Assembly: GCF_000308475.2 (NCBI RefSeq)
Contig: NZ_BAFT02000027.1
Coordinates: forward strand, 186,001 to 250,000
Source: Nocardia brasiliensis NBRC 14402
Lineage (GTDB): Bacteria > Actinomycetota > Actinomycetes > Mycobacteriales > Mycobacteriaceae
Direction: 5' to 3'
Length of the DNA stretch: 64,000 bases
Of the stretch, positions 28,023-36,645 are shown piece after piece. The translations under genes and the position numbers were made by a program. Each line of letters starts with the position of its first letter. Positions within the stretch are counted from its first letter, which is position 1. The notes below the pieces were generated by a model. It made no database searches. It saw only the letters and a list, made by a program, of their open reading frames with translations, and was not told the DNA's origin.

Positions 28023-28049
28023 GTGACCGTTCGGTAATTTCCTTGCAAC
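28023..28049 (+). promoter_or_regulatory. Candidate GlnR box upstream of the ammonium channel
   Basis: GTGAC (28023), GTAAT (28034) and GCAAC (28045) are spaced with exactly six bases between each, the 11-bp periodicity of actinobacterial GlnR sites (GTnAC-N6-GaAAC type). It ends 24 bp before the amt start codon. Position and spacing fit nitrogen control; unproven. Confidence 0.5.
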
Positions 28050-28073
28050 GCATCCTGCGTGGAAGGAGCTACC

Positions 28074-29378
28074 GTGCCCACACCCCTCGATCCCGCGGCC
28101 ACTGCCTGGCTGCTCGTCAGCACCGCCCTCGTGCTGCTGATGACCCCGGCGCTCGCGCTGTTCTACGGCGGCATGGTGCGCTCGACCGGCGTGCTCAACA
28201 TGCTGATGATGAACTTCATCGCGATCCCGCTGGTGACCGTGGCCTGGCTGCTGCTCGGCTACAGCATGGCCTTCAGCGACGACGCGGGCGGCGGCCTGAT
28301 CGGCAACCTGGACCACTTCGGTATGGCGAACATCGATCCGGGCACCGTGCGCGGCGCGGTGCCGGAACTGCTGTTCGCGACGTTCCAGCTGACCTTCGCG
28401 ATCCTGACCGCGGCACTGGTCAGCGGCGCGATCGCGGATCGGGCGAAGTTCGCCGCGTGGATGGTGTTCGTGCCGGTGTGGGCGCTGGCGGTGTACGCGC
28501 CGATCGCGCACTGGGTGTGGGGTCCGGACGGCTGGCTGGCCTCGTTCGGCGCGCTGGACTACGCGGGCGGTCTGGTCGTCGAAATCGCTTCGGGCGCTTC
28601 GGCACTCGCGCTGGCCCTGGTGCTCGGTCCGCGCATCGGGTTCAAGACCGACGCGATGCGCCCGCACAACCTGCCCTTCGTGCTGCTCGGCGCGGGCCTG
28701 CTCTGGTTCGGCTGGTTCGGCTTCAACGCGGGCTCGGCGCTGTCCGCGAACGGCATTGCGGCAGCGGTCTTCTTGAACACGCTGGTGGCGGGCTGTCTCG
28801 GCATGCTCGGCTGGCTCGCGGTCGAGCAGATCCGCGACGGCAGGCCGACCACGTTCGGCGCGGCCTCCGGTGTGGTGGCCGGTCTGGTCGCGATCACCCC
28901 GTCCTGCGGTTCGGTGAACACGCTCGGCGCACTGCTCGTCGGGCTTGCCGCGGGCGTGGTGTGCTCGTTCGCGGTCGGCTGGAAATTCAAAGCGGGCTAT
29001 GACGATTCGCTCGATGTGGTGGGCGTGCACTTCGTCGGCGGCATCGTGGGCACGGTGCTGATCGGCCTGCTCGCCACCCAGGTGATGACCGGCGGCGTCG
29101 ACGGCCTGTTCTTCGGCGGTGGTTTCGCCCAGCTCGGTAAGCAGCTGGTCGGCGTGCTCGTGGTCGCGGCCTACGCGTTTCTGGTGACGTTCGCGCTCGG
29201 CAAGCTCATCGACCGGGTCATCGGCTTCCGGGTGAGCAAGGAGGACGAGACGGCGGGCATCGACTTCGCGCTGCATGCCGAGACCGCCTACGCCGAGGGC
29301 GTGCACGGTCACGCGCCGCGCCGATTAGGCGAGGGCGGGCACTTCGGCCACGGCACTGCGAGTGACCGGGATCACTGA
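28074..29378 (+). CDS. amt: Ammonium transporter (Amt/MEP/Rh family)
   Basis: A 434-residue channel with about eleven membrane helices. The signature FYGGMVRSTGVLNMLMMNF is present near the N-terminus, the pore twin-His pair is represented by HNLPFVLLGAGLLWFGWFGFN-type and VGVHFVGG segments, and the cytoplasmic tail is His/Gly-rich. GTG 28074 is chosen because GGAAGGAG (28061-28068) is ideally placed; the GTG at 28059 lies before that site. It conducts ammonium across the inner membrane. No glnB/glnD genes follow, unlike many actinobacterial amt operons. Confidence 0.95.
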   Translation: MPTPLDPAATAWLLVSTALVLLMTPALALFYGGMVRSTGVLNMLMMNFIAIPLVTVAWLLLGYSMAFSDDAGGGLIGNLDHFGMANIDPGTVRGAVPELLFATFQLTFAILTAALVSGAIADRAKFAAWMVFVPVWALAVYAPIAHWVWGPDGWLASFGALDYAGGLVVEIASGASALALALVLGPRIGFKTDAMRPHNLPFVLLGAGLLWFGWFGFNAGSALSANGIAAAVFLNTLVAGCLGMLGWLAVEQIRDGRPTTFGAASGVVAGLVAITPSCGSVNTLGALLVGLAAGVVCSFAVGWKFKAGYDDSLDVVGVHFVGGIVGTVLIGLLATQVMTGGVDGLFFGGGFAQLGKQLVGVLVVAAYAFLVTFALGKLIDRVIGFRVSKEDETAGIDFALHAETAYAEGVHGHAPRRLGEGGHFGHGTASDRDH

Positions 29379-29410
29379 CCCGGTCCCGGCTCCCTCTGTC
29401 GGCGCAGGGT

Positions 29411-29435
29411 TAACGGCGTTACGCTAACGCCGTTA
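29411..29435. promoter_or_regulatory. Perfect palindromic operator upstream of the MMPL gene
   Basis: TAACGGCGTTA (29411-29421), CGC, TAACGCCGTTA (29425-29435): 11-bp perfect arms, each half itself nearly palindromic, as in sites bound by two TetR dimers. It lies 30 bp before the MMPL start. The TetR gene at the end of the same operon is the obvious ligand. Confidence 0.75.
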
Positions 29436-29464
29436 CCTTACTGCGCCGAGCGAGGGAGCCGCGC

Positions 29465-31740
29465 ATGCTGATTCGGATCGCACAGCTGGTCACGCGGTAT
29501 CCACGCGCCATCCTGATCGCGGCCGCCGCGCTCGCGATCGCCTGCGGCGCATTCGGCGCGACGGCCGCATCGCACCTGAAGTCCGCTGGCTTCACTTCGC
29601 CCGACGCCGACTCCTCCGAGGTCACCCGGCTGCTCGCGGACAACTTCGACGGCGCGGCACCCAACTACATCCTGTTGGTCAGTTCCGACGCGGGCGCCGA
29701 CGCACCGGCGACCCGTGCCGTCGGCACCCGCCTGGTGGACACGCTGCGCGCCCGCCCCGACGTCAAGGGCGTGCAGTCCTACTGGACCGCCCCGCCCGCC
29801 GTGGGCTCCGCACTCCGCAGCACCAGCGGCAAGGACGCACTCGTGCTCGCCTACCTGACCGGCGACGACACCGAGGCCCAGCGCACCGCGGGCGAGCTCA
29901 CCGAACAACTCGCGGGCAGCGCCGACGGCATCACCGTCCGACAGAGCGGCATCGCCTCGGTCTTCCACGACGTGAACAAGCAGATCACGCACGACCTCGC
30001 GGTGGCGGAGGGGTGGCGATCCCCATCTCGCTGATCGTGCTGATCCTGGTGTTCGGCAGCGTGATCGCCGCCGCCCTGCCGCTCACGGTCGGTATCTTCG
30101 CGATCCTCGCCACGCTGGCCATCCTGCGGATGTTCACGCTGATCACCGACGTCTCCATCTACGCGCTGAACATGACGACGGCGATGGGGCTGGCGTTGGC
30201 GATCGACTACAGCCTGTTCATCGTCAGCCGGTACCGGGAAGAACTCGCCAACGGCCTCGATCCGGTGCGCGCCACCATCCGCGCCGTGCAGACCGCGGGC
30301 CGCACGGTGCTGTATTCCGCACTGACGGTGGCGCTTTCGATGTCCGTGCTGAGCATCTTCGACATCTACTTCCTGCGCTCGTTCGCCTACGCCGGTGTCG
30401 CCGTGGTCGTCGCGGCCGCGGCGGCGGCCATCGTGATCCTGCCCGCCGCGCTCGTGCTGCTCGGCCCTCGGGTGAACGCGCTGGATGTCCGAATTCCGTT
30501 GCGCCGCATGTTCGGTCGCCCCGCGCCCGATCCGCTGAAAGTCCAAAGGCCGGAACAGAGCTGGTGGTACCGCGCGGTGACCTGGGTGACCCGGCGTTCG
30601 GTACCGGTGGCCCTGCTGCTCGTCGTACTGTTCCTGGCCCTCGGATCGCCTTTCCTCTCAGTGAAATTCGGCTATCCGGACGACCGCGTACTGCCGACCT
30701 CGGCGGCGAGCCGGCAGGTCGGCGATGTGCTGCGGGCCGAGTTCCCGGCGGCCAACTCCGGCAACAACACCACGATCGTGTTGGACGGATATCACAGCGG
30801 GCCAGGACCGATCGGCGAGTACGCCAAGGGTTTGTCCCGGGTGGACGGTGTTTCGGCGGTGCTGTCCAGCGCGGGCATCTACATCAAGGGCGCACGGATG
30901 GCGAGCGGTCCGCCCGGAATGGCCAACGACACCGGCGAATACGTGAGCGTGGCGACCCGGCCGGACCCGTTCTCCCCCGCAGGCAAGGCGCAGTTGCTCG
31001 CCCTGCGTGACGTGCCCGCCCCCAGCCCGACCCTGTTCGGCGGTGCCGCCGCGGTGAATGCCGACGCCCTCGATTCGCTGAGCAAGCGGATGGTGCCCGC
31101 GGTCGCCCTCATCGCGCTCGCCACCTTCGTCGTGCTGTTCCTGTTCACCGGTAGCGTGCTGCTGCCGCTGAAAGCCATTGCGCTCAACACGCTTTCGATG
31201 GCCGCCGCGTTCGGCGCGATGGTCTGGATCTTCCAGGACGGCCATCTGGCGGACCTGCTCGGATTCACCGCGGTGGGCTATCTGACGCCGACCACCCCAA
31301 TCCTGATGTTCTGCGTCGCCTTCGGCATGTCGATGGACTACGAGGTGTTCCTGCTGTCGCGGATCCGGGAGGAGTGGCTGGCCTCGGGCCGGGTCGTCGA
31401 CGGCGTCGTCGTGCGCACCGCCGAGGACAACGTGCACGCCCTCGCGGTCGGCATCGCGCGGACCGGCCGGATCTACACGGCCGCTGCCGTGCTCATGGCC
31501 ATCGTGATCGGCGCGATGATCACCTCGAAGGTGTCGTTCATCCAGTTGATGGGACTCGGCCTGACCTTGACCGTGCTCGCCGACGCCACCCTGATCCGCA
31601 CCATGCTCGCGCCCGCGCTGATGAAACTGATGGGCACCGCGAACTGGTGGGCACCCAAGCCGCTGGCCCGGCTGCACGCCCGGATCGGCTTGCGCGAGGA
31701 GAGCGATCCCACCGAACCCGTGCTGGCCGGGCACAAATGA
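29465..31740 (+). pseudogene. MMPL/RND family transporter, interrupted by a one-base frameshift
   Basis: The gene is in two frames: residues 1-182 from ATG 29465 (TM1 plus first extracytoplasmic domain, to HDLAVAEG) and a second frame from about 30013 (VAIPISLIVLILVFGSV onward, 575 residues, remaining helices and second extracytoplasmic domain). The total length of 2276 bp is one base short of a multiple of three. At 30010-30014 a G4 tract stands where five G would restore AEGVAIPIS, the normal MMPL sequence. All other hallmarks (AIDYSLFIVSRYREEL, SMDYEVFLLSRIREEW) are intact, so the break is recent or a sequencing error. MMPL proteins export lipids or drugs with proton motive force. It overlaps the TetR gene by four bases. 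Confidence 0.88.
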
Positions 31741-32414
31741 TCCGTGCCGGTCGATCCCGTTCGGCCCGCGGTGCCGGCGCTCAGCTACGGACCGAAATCC
31801 TGGACGCCGCAACGGAATTGTTGACGCGCACCGGCCACGCCGATGCGGTGTCGATCCGCGCGATCAGCCAGCGGGTCGGGGTCAGCGCGCCCTCGATCTA
31901 CCGGCACTTCGCCGACAAGGACGAACTCATCGGGGCCGTCGTCGTGCAGGTTTTCGAGAATCTGGACGCCGCGATCGTGGCCGCGACCGATCCCGCCGCC
32001 ACGCCGCTCACCCGGATGCAGCAGCAGGGGTTGGCCTACGTCCGGTTCGCGCGGGAACATCCGGAGCAGTACCGGCTGGCGACCCTGCCCACCGAATCGA
32101 GCAGCGCGATCGATCAGGTGATGACCAGCGGTGCGTTCCAGCACTTTTCGCAGACCGTGCAGGACTGCATGGACGCGGGCGTGTTCACCCCTGGCGACAC
32201 CCTGCCGGTCGTGCTCGACCTCTGGGCGGCCGCGCACGGCATCGCCTCGCTGCTGATCGCCAAACCGTTCATTCCGTGGGGCGATACGGAGGAGGTGGCC
32301 AATCGCGTGCTGCGCGCGGCGTGCATCGGCCACGTGGTGGTCGACCTGATCGGCGCGGATCCCGCGCCCGCGGACCTGATGGATTGGCTGGCCGGGCAGC
32401 GCCGGTCGCACTGA
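31737..32414 (+). CDS. TetR family repressor
   Basis: A 225-residue regulator whose ATG 31737 overlaps the MMPL stop (ATGA). The N-terminal helix-turn-helix is clear: TEILDAATELLTRTG, then VSIRAISQRVGVSAPSIYRHF and DKDELIGAVV. The C-terminal ligand-binding domain resembles the TetR_C WHG type (LWAAAHGIASLLI). Coupling to the transporter and the palindrome at 29411-29435 suggest it represses this operon and is released by the transported lipid or drug. Confidence 0.93.
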   Translation: MIRAGRSRSARGAGAQLRTEILDAATELLTRTGHADAVSIRAISQRVGVSAPSIYRHFADKDELIGAVVVQVFENLDAAIVAATDPAATPLTRMQQQGLAYVRFAREHPEQYRLATLPTESSSAIDQVMTSGAFQHFSQTVQDCMDAGVFTPGDTLPVVLDLWAAAHGIASLLIAKPFIPWGDTEEVANRVLRAACIGHVVVDLIGADPAPADLMDWLAGQRRSH

Positions 32415-32518
32415 CGTCGCCGGTTGGAATCTGCCTGCGTTATTCCCTCGTTCTCCTGTGCTTTCTGCTCGATGCTTCGCCAGGAGAAACGCACATCGAG
32501 ATCGAGGGAATGCAGTAG

Positions 32519-33226
32519 ATGAGGATGAGGAAGCTGGCTGTGGTCGCCGCGTTGGTGACCACGGCGACCGGAGTGGCCGCGGGCACGTCCGTCGCCGCGC
32601 CCGAAACTGCCCCGGGCCCGGTGAATTTCACCGCGCGCACCACCGACACGTCATCGATCATCGAGACCGACGCCGGCTCGCTCGTGGTCGAAGACGGTGC
32701 CTTCAAGGTCAAGGCCGCCGACGGCACCACCGTGGCCGCCACGCCGCTGACGCTTCGCATCGACGAGTTCGAGTTCCCGATCGCCGCGCAGATCTCGCAG
32801 CGCACCGCGACGCTCACCCCGCAGCTCGACCAGGCGCACGCCGTCTACAAGCCGGTCGCGCTGCCGTTCGAGGACAAGGCGCCGTGGAAGAACGAATACG
32901 ACCGTGAGCAGGCGGCCTGGAGCCGCTTGACCAGCACCATCAGCGCGGGCGCCACCATCGGCACCCTGGTCGGCGGTCTCGGCGGCGCGGCCGTCGGCTG
33001 CGTGCTCGGCGGCATCGCCGGCGCCACGGTGGCCTCGGCCACCATCATCGGCCTGTTCGGTCCGTTCATCCCCGCGGCCGCCGTCGGCTGCCTCGGCGGC
33101 ATCATCGCCATCGGCGCGCTGGGCACCGTCGCGGGCCAGATCTTCGTGACCGCCCCGGTCGCCGTCGGTGCGGCGATTCAGTACTTCACCACGATCAATC
33201 AGCCGTTCGTGGCCCCGCCGAAGTAG
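32519..33226 (+). CDS. Secreted protein with glycine-rich hydrophobic C-terminal half
   Basis: A 235-residue exported protein: signal peptide (MRMRKLAVVAALVTTATGVAAG, cleavage near SVAAP), an N-terminal beta-rich domain (VNFTARTTDTSSIIETDAGS, DGAFKVKAADGTTV) typical of proteins abundant in Nocardia and Rhodococcus (I believe the DUF8020 group), and a C-terminal part of two long Gly/Ala-rich hydrophobic segments separated by GCVLGGIAG and GCLGGIIAI. It has glycine-zipper-like spacing that could allow membrane insertion. Function unknown. A terminator follows. Confidence 0.8.
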   Translation: MRMRKLAVVAALVTTATGVAAGTSVAAPETAPGPVNFTARTTDTSSIIETDAGSLVVEDGAFKVKAADGTTVAATPLTLRIDEFEFPIAAQISQRTATLTPQLDQAHAVYKPVALPFEDKAPWKNEYDREQAAWSRLTSTISAGATIGTLVGGLGGAAVGCVLGGIAGATVASATIIGLFGPFIPAAAVGCLGGIIAIGALGTVAGQIFVTAPVAVGAAIQYFTTINQPFVAPPK

Positions 33227-33247
33227 TCCACAACCGCTCCGAGCAAG

Positions 33248-33276
33248 CCCCGCCCAGCCACGCTGAGCGGGGTTTT
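33248..33276 (+). terminator. Intrinsic terminator
   Basis: CCCCGCCCA (33248-33256) pairs with TGAGCGGGG (33264-33272), one mismatch, followed by TTTT. It lies 21 bp after the stop of the secreted-protein gene. Confidence 0.8.
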
Positions 33277-33601
33277 CTCGTGGCCGGCGGACAAAGCGCC
33301 CGCTGCCCACCCATCGCACCTGCGTGACCTGCGGAAACAGTGTGTGTGAGAACACAGCGGCAGTTTGAGGCTTGGTGAGTCGCGCCAACCGGTGTTAATT
33401 TCTTTTACATGTCTGCCAGCCGACCGACCGCCCTGCGGGTCACCTATGTGACCGCCGCGCTCGGGCTCCGGCTGCCTTTGACGCGCGAACTGTGTTGTCG
33501 CCCTTGCTGCAGCTGAGCAGCCTTTTCGGCTCGTTCACTGCCCAGTCGCCCACGTAGGCACGTCCCGCCCCGGTGCGGGACCTCGGCAAGGAATCTGCAC
33601 T
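33277..33601 (+). other. Intergenic region upstream of the ROK regulator
   Basis: About 325 bp with no credible gene. An AT-richer patch (33390-33412) looks like promoter DNA. It also carries the dyad GGTCAC-CTAT-GTGACC (33438-33453), which may be an autoregulatory operator, and a 7-bp hairpin GTCCCGC/GCGGGAC (33562-33581) in the presumed leader. Confidence 0.5.
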
Positions 33602-34891
33602 ATGTCCCTCCCTACCCTTGAACGCTCCACCGCTAGGGTCACCAACGGTCGAGTCCGGGTCCAGCGCCCCGTCGTCGCACCCGAACTGCGCATCGGCGAC
33701 AACCCGGCGGCCGCGGTATTGCGCGCCGCGACCGGCGGCCCCGTCTCGCGCGACAATGCCGCGCGCACAACGGGTTTGAGCATCGCGACGGTCAACCGCC
33801 AGGTATCCGCACTGCTCGCGGCCGGCCTGCTGCGCGAACGGCCCGACCTGACGGCCTCGGGTGCGGTCGGACGACCCCGGGTGCCCTTCGAGATCGATCA
33901 CGAGGCGTACCTCACCCTCGGCATCCACGTCGGCGCCGCGGTGACCAAGATCGTGGCCGCCGACCTGCGCGGCCGTATCCTCGGCGGCCTGGCCATCGCC
34001 ACCCCGCAGACCGGTCAGGAATTCGCCACCACCACCGTCGCCCGCAGTGCCAAGGCGTTCCTGCAGCGCTGGCATCGCCGCAAGCCGCTCTGGGCCGGCG
34101 TCGCCATCGGCGGCCGGGTCGACCCGGTCACCGGCGTGGTCGATCATCCCAAGCTGGAGTGGCAGGGCGCGCAGATCGGCGCCGTGCTCGGCGAGGTGCT
34201 GGAGCTGCCGGTCTCGGTGGCGCCGCACGTCGAGGCGATGGCGGCCTCGGAGTTGTTGCTGCCCACCATCGAATCGCGCGACGCCGCGGCCGGCCGCACC
34301 GCGGGCCCGGAGCGCGGCAGCAGCCTCTACTTCTATGTCCGGGAAACCGCCGGTGTGGCAGTGACATTGGACGGTCGCGTGCACACCCCGAGCAACGGAC
34401 CCGGCTCCATCGCACACTTGCCGACCGGCTCCGACGTGGAATGCACCTGCGGCAGGCGTGGCTGCCTCGAGGTCACCGTCGGCGACCGCTCGCTGCACTC
34501 GCGCGCCGTCGGCCGCGGAATCATCCCGGCGCACAACGGAACCGCGGGCTCCACCATCGCCGACCTGTACCGGGCCGCCGAGTCCGGGTCCGAGCCCGCG
34601 CGCGAACTGCTCGCCGAGCGCGCCACCATCCTCGGCAACACCGTGGCGATGGTCCGGGACATGCTCAACCCCGATCGAGTGATCCTGGGCGGCCAGGCCT
34701 TCACCGGCTACCGTCCCGCGGTCGCGCACGTGGCCCGCGCCTTCAACCAGGGTTCCAGCCTGCCCCCCACCGATATCCGGATCAGCGGATTCGGCGGCAA
34801 GGTCCAGGAATTCGCCGCCGTGGTCACCTCGCTGAGCGTGCTCTACGCGGACCCGCTGGCGGCCATCCGCCGAACCACGTTGGCCGACTGA
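33602..34891 (+). CDS. ROK family transcriptional regulator
   Basis: A 429-residue NagC/Mlc-type regulator. The N-terminal helix-turn-helix lies at about 35-80 (GPVSRDNAARTTGLSIATVNRQV), followed by the ROK sugar-kinase fold and the zinc motif CTCGRRGCLE. The ATP-binding residues of true kinases (DxGxT in the first strand) are replaced (LGIHVGAAVTKIV), so it is a regulator and not a kinase. The ligand is probably a sugar or sugar phosphate. It is monocistronic and followed by a strong shared terminator. Similar to mycobacterial Rv0485 (from memory). Confidence 0.9.
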   Translation: MSLPTLERSTARVTNGRVRVQRPVVAPELRIGDNPAAAVLRAATGGPVSRDNAARTTGLSIATVNRQVSALLAAGLLRERPDLTASGAVGRPRVPFEIDHEAYLTLGIHVGAAVTKIVAADLRGRILGGLAIATPQTGQEFATTTVARSAKAFLQRWHRRKPLWAGVAIGGRVDPVTGVVDHPKLEWQGAQIGAVLGEVLELPVSVAPHVEAMAASELLLPTIESRDAAAGRTAGPERGSSLYFYVRETAGVAVTLDGRVHTPSNGPGSIAHLPTGSDVECTCGRRGCLEVTVGDRSLHSRAVGRGIIPAHNGTAGSTIADLYRAAESGSEPARELLAERATILGNTVAMVRDMLNPDRVILGGQAFTGYRPAVAHVARAFNQGSSLPPTDIRISGFGGKVQEFAAVVTSLSVLYADPLAAIRRTTLAD

Positions 34892-34905
34892 GGATTCCGG
34901 CCGCT

Positions 34906-34941
34906 CGTTTCCCGCACACGATCTCTTGTGTGCGGGAAACG
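34906..34941. terminator. Bidirectional terminator, 14-bp perfect stem
   Basis: CGTTTCCCGCACAC (34906-34919) pairs with GTGTGCGGGAAACG (34928-34941) around an 8-base loop. It separates the convergent ROK and DUF2207 genes. Confidence 0.88.
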
Positions 34942-34949
34942 GTGTGTGC

Positions 34950-36569
34950 TCAGCGCTCCGGCGCGAACAAGCCTTCCAGCGCGGTGATGAAGAACGGGAA
35001 GTGGCCGGCGAAGCGCTGCAGGTTGCGGTCGCGTTCGAAACCGCCGAACCAGTACAGCCCGGGCTGTGCGTCGGCGGACGGGTTGAGATCACGGAAGGCC
35101 CGGATCCAGTTGTCGGCACGACTGCCGATCACCATGAACGGCAACGCACGGGAGAACACCGTCTCCTGATCGATCGGCGGAACCTGTTCGCGCCGAGTCG
35201 CTTCCAGCCCGCGCTGCAGCGCGCGGATCTGCCCGGACAGCGCCAGACCGTGCGCGGTCCGCACCGGCAGATACTTCGGCAGCAGCACCGTGGCGATACC
35301 CGCGAGCGCGATCGCCACGCCGACCAGCGCATGTCCGGCCGTGAGCGCGAGCCCGATCGTGGCGGCGATACCCGCGACGATCAACGCGCCGCCGAGCCAG
35401 CCGGCCAGCCCGGGCCGCCGCCGGTCGGCGAAGGTGCCGCGGGCGACCGCGTCGTCGAGCAGTGCGGTGCGCACCGGACCGGACTGCACCCGTCCGGGCG
35501 CGCGCAACTCGGTCATCGTGACCGCGTCCGTGCCGTCGGGCAGCAGGGCCAGATAGACCGCCTTCTCGTAGTCGCGCAGCTGATCGTCGGGCGTGTTCAC
35601 CCGGGTGATCCGCCAGTCGGTTTCGCTGAGCGGCAGCACCCGGATATAGCGGCGCACCGCGAGATCGACCACCGTCGCGGCGATGTCGACCGGATCGACG
35701 TGCTCGTCCAGCAGCAGCCCGGCCTCGCCGGGCAGCACCCCGTCGGGCGAGACGAACTGGACCCGCTCACCCTCGCGCAGCAGCGGATCGAGGGCCTGCG
35801 AGCCCGTGCCCGCCGCGGCGTTCTGCCGCCGCGCACGCAACGCGAAGGCGGCCAGGCCGATCAACGCGAGCACCAGCACGCCGAATGCGACCAGCACCGG
35901 CGTGGTGAACGCGAACGGGCCCGCGGCGCTGTCGTCGCGCACGTCGGCATTGCTCGGCACCGTGTTCGGCGGCAACTGCAGGGTGAGGTCGATCGCGTCG
36001 CCCTTGTGCAGATCCGTCTGCTCCAGGTAGAGCACGCCGTCGACCTCGGTCTTCACGTCGGCGCAGGCCCTGGCGTTGCCGGGCGGGCCGAGTTTGCAGT
36101 CCACGATGCCCATTTCGAAGCTGGGACTGATCAACGTGGCGCTGATCGCGGCGATATCGCTGCGCACCACCCCGATCCAGTTGAACACCTGGCTGCCCGG
36201 GGCATCGCTGACCAGGTTGTGCACCGAGTAGGTGAAGGTCGACGTGCCGGGCTTGGCCTCGATGGTGAACTGGTCGTTGGCGACCGTCGCGGTGCCCGCG
36301 CCCTTGGTGTCGACGTCGGTGACCTTGAAGCGGCGCTCGACATCGTCGCGCACCTGCAGCCGCAGCGGCAGCGACATCTGGAACGTGCCGTCCGGCGGCA
36401 CCTCGACCTGCTCGACCACCTCGAGCACGCCGTCGCGGTTCAGCTTCAGATCGGCGGTGATGGTCACACCGCTCGGGGCGGGCTCCGGATGCGCCGCCGG
36501 GGCCGTCGCGAACAATCCCGCGGACGCGAGTAGCAGCGCGCCTACGGCGGCCCCCCGAAAAGTCAGCAT
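34950..36569 (-). CDS. DUF2207 domain membrane protein
   Basis: A 539-residue membrane protein: signal peptide (MLTFRGAAVGALLLASAG), an extracytoplasmic DUF2207 beta domain (VTITADLKLNRDGVLEVVEQ, FTIEAKPGTSTFTYSVHNLV), a transmembrane helix at about 225-245, a cytoplasmic segment with a winged-helix-like domain, two more helices and a C-terminal cytoplasmic tail (YWFGGFERDRNLQRFA). This is the full DUF2207 architecture; its function is unknown, with cell-envelope quality control a common guess. TAAAGT lies 8 bases before the ATG, so the mRNA is probably leaderless. Confidence 0.88.
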   Translation of the reverse strand: MLTFRGAAVGALLLASAGLFATAPAAHPEPAPSGVTITADLKLNRDGVLEVVEQVEVPPDGTFQMSLPLRLQVRDDVERRFKVTDVDTKGAGTATVANDQFTIEAKPGTSTFTYSVHNLVSDAPGSQVFNWIGVVRSDIAAISATLISPSFEMGIVDCKLGPPGNARACADVKTEVDGVLYLEQTDLHKGDAIDLTLQLPPNTVPSNADVRDDSAAGPFAFTTPVLVAFGVLVLALIGLAAFALRARRQNAAAGTGSQALDPLLREGERVQFVSPDGVLPGEAGLLLDEHVDPVDIAATVVDLAVRRYIRVLPLSETDWRITRVNTPDDQLRDYEKAVYLALLPDGTDAVTMTELRAPGRVQSGPVRTALLDDAVARGTFADRRRPGLAGWLGGALIVAGIAATIGLALTAGHALVGVAIALAGIATVLLPKYLPVRTAHGLALSGQIRALQRGLEATRREQVPPIDQETVFSRALPFMVIGSRADNWIRAFRDLNPSADAQPGLYWFGGFERDRNLQRFAGHFPFFITALEGLFAPER

Positions 36570-36577
36570 GGCAGCCT

Positions 36578-36583
36578 ACTTTA
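36578..36583 (-). promoter_or_regulatory. -10 element for a leaderless DUF2207 transcript
   Basis: TAAAGT on the minus strand, 8 bases from the ATG at 36569, the spacing of leaderless actinobacterial promoters. Confidence 0.45.
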
Positions 36584-36645
36584 GACAGCTTGCTATTCTG
36601 CGTCATCGGCTGTCGGCGATCACTGAGACGAGGGGGTACGGGGGC

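Noticed and set aside
33438..33453. CRP-type site GGTCAC-N4-GTGACC
   Set aside because: The arm order is opposite to TGTGA-N6-TCACA and the spacer is too short; kept only as a generic dyad.
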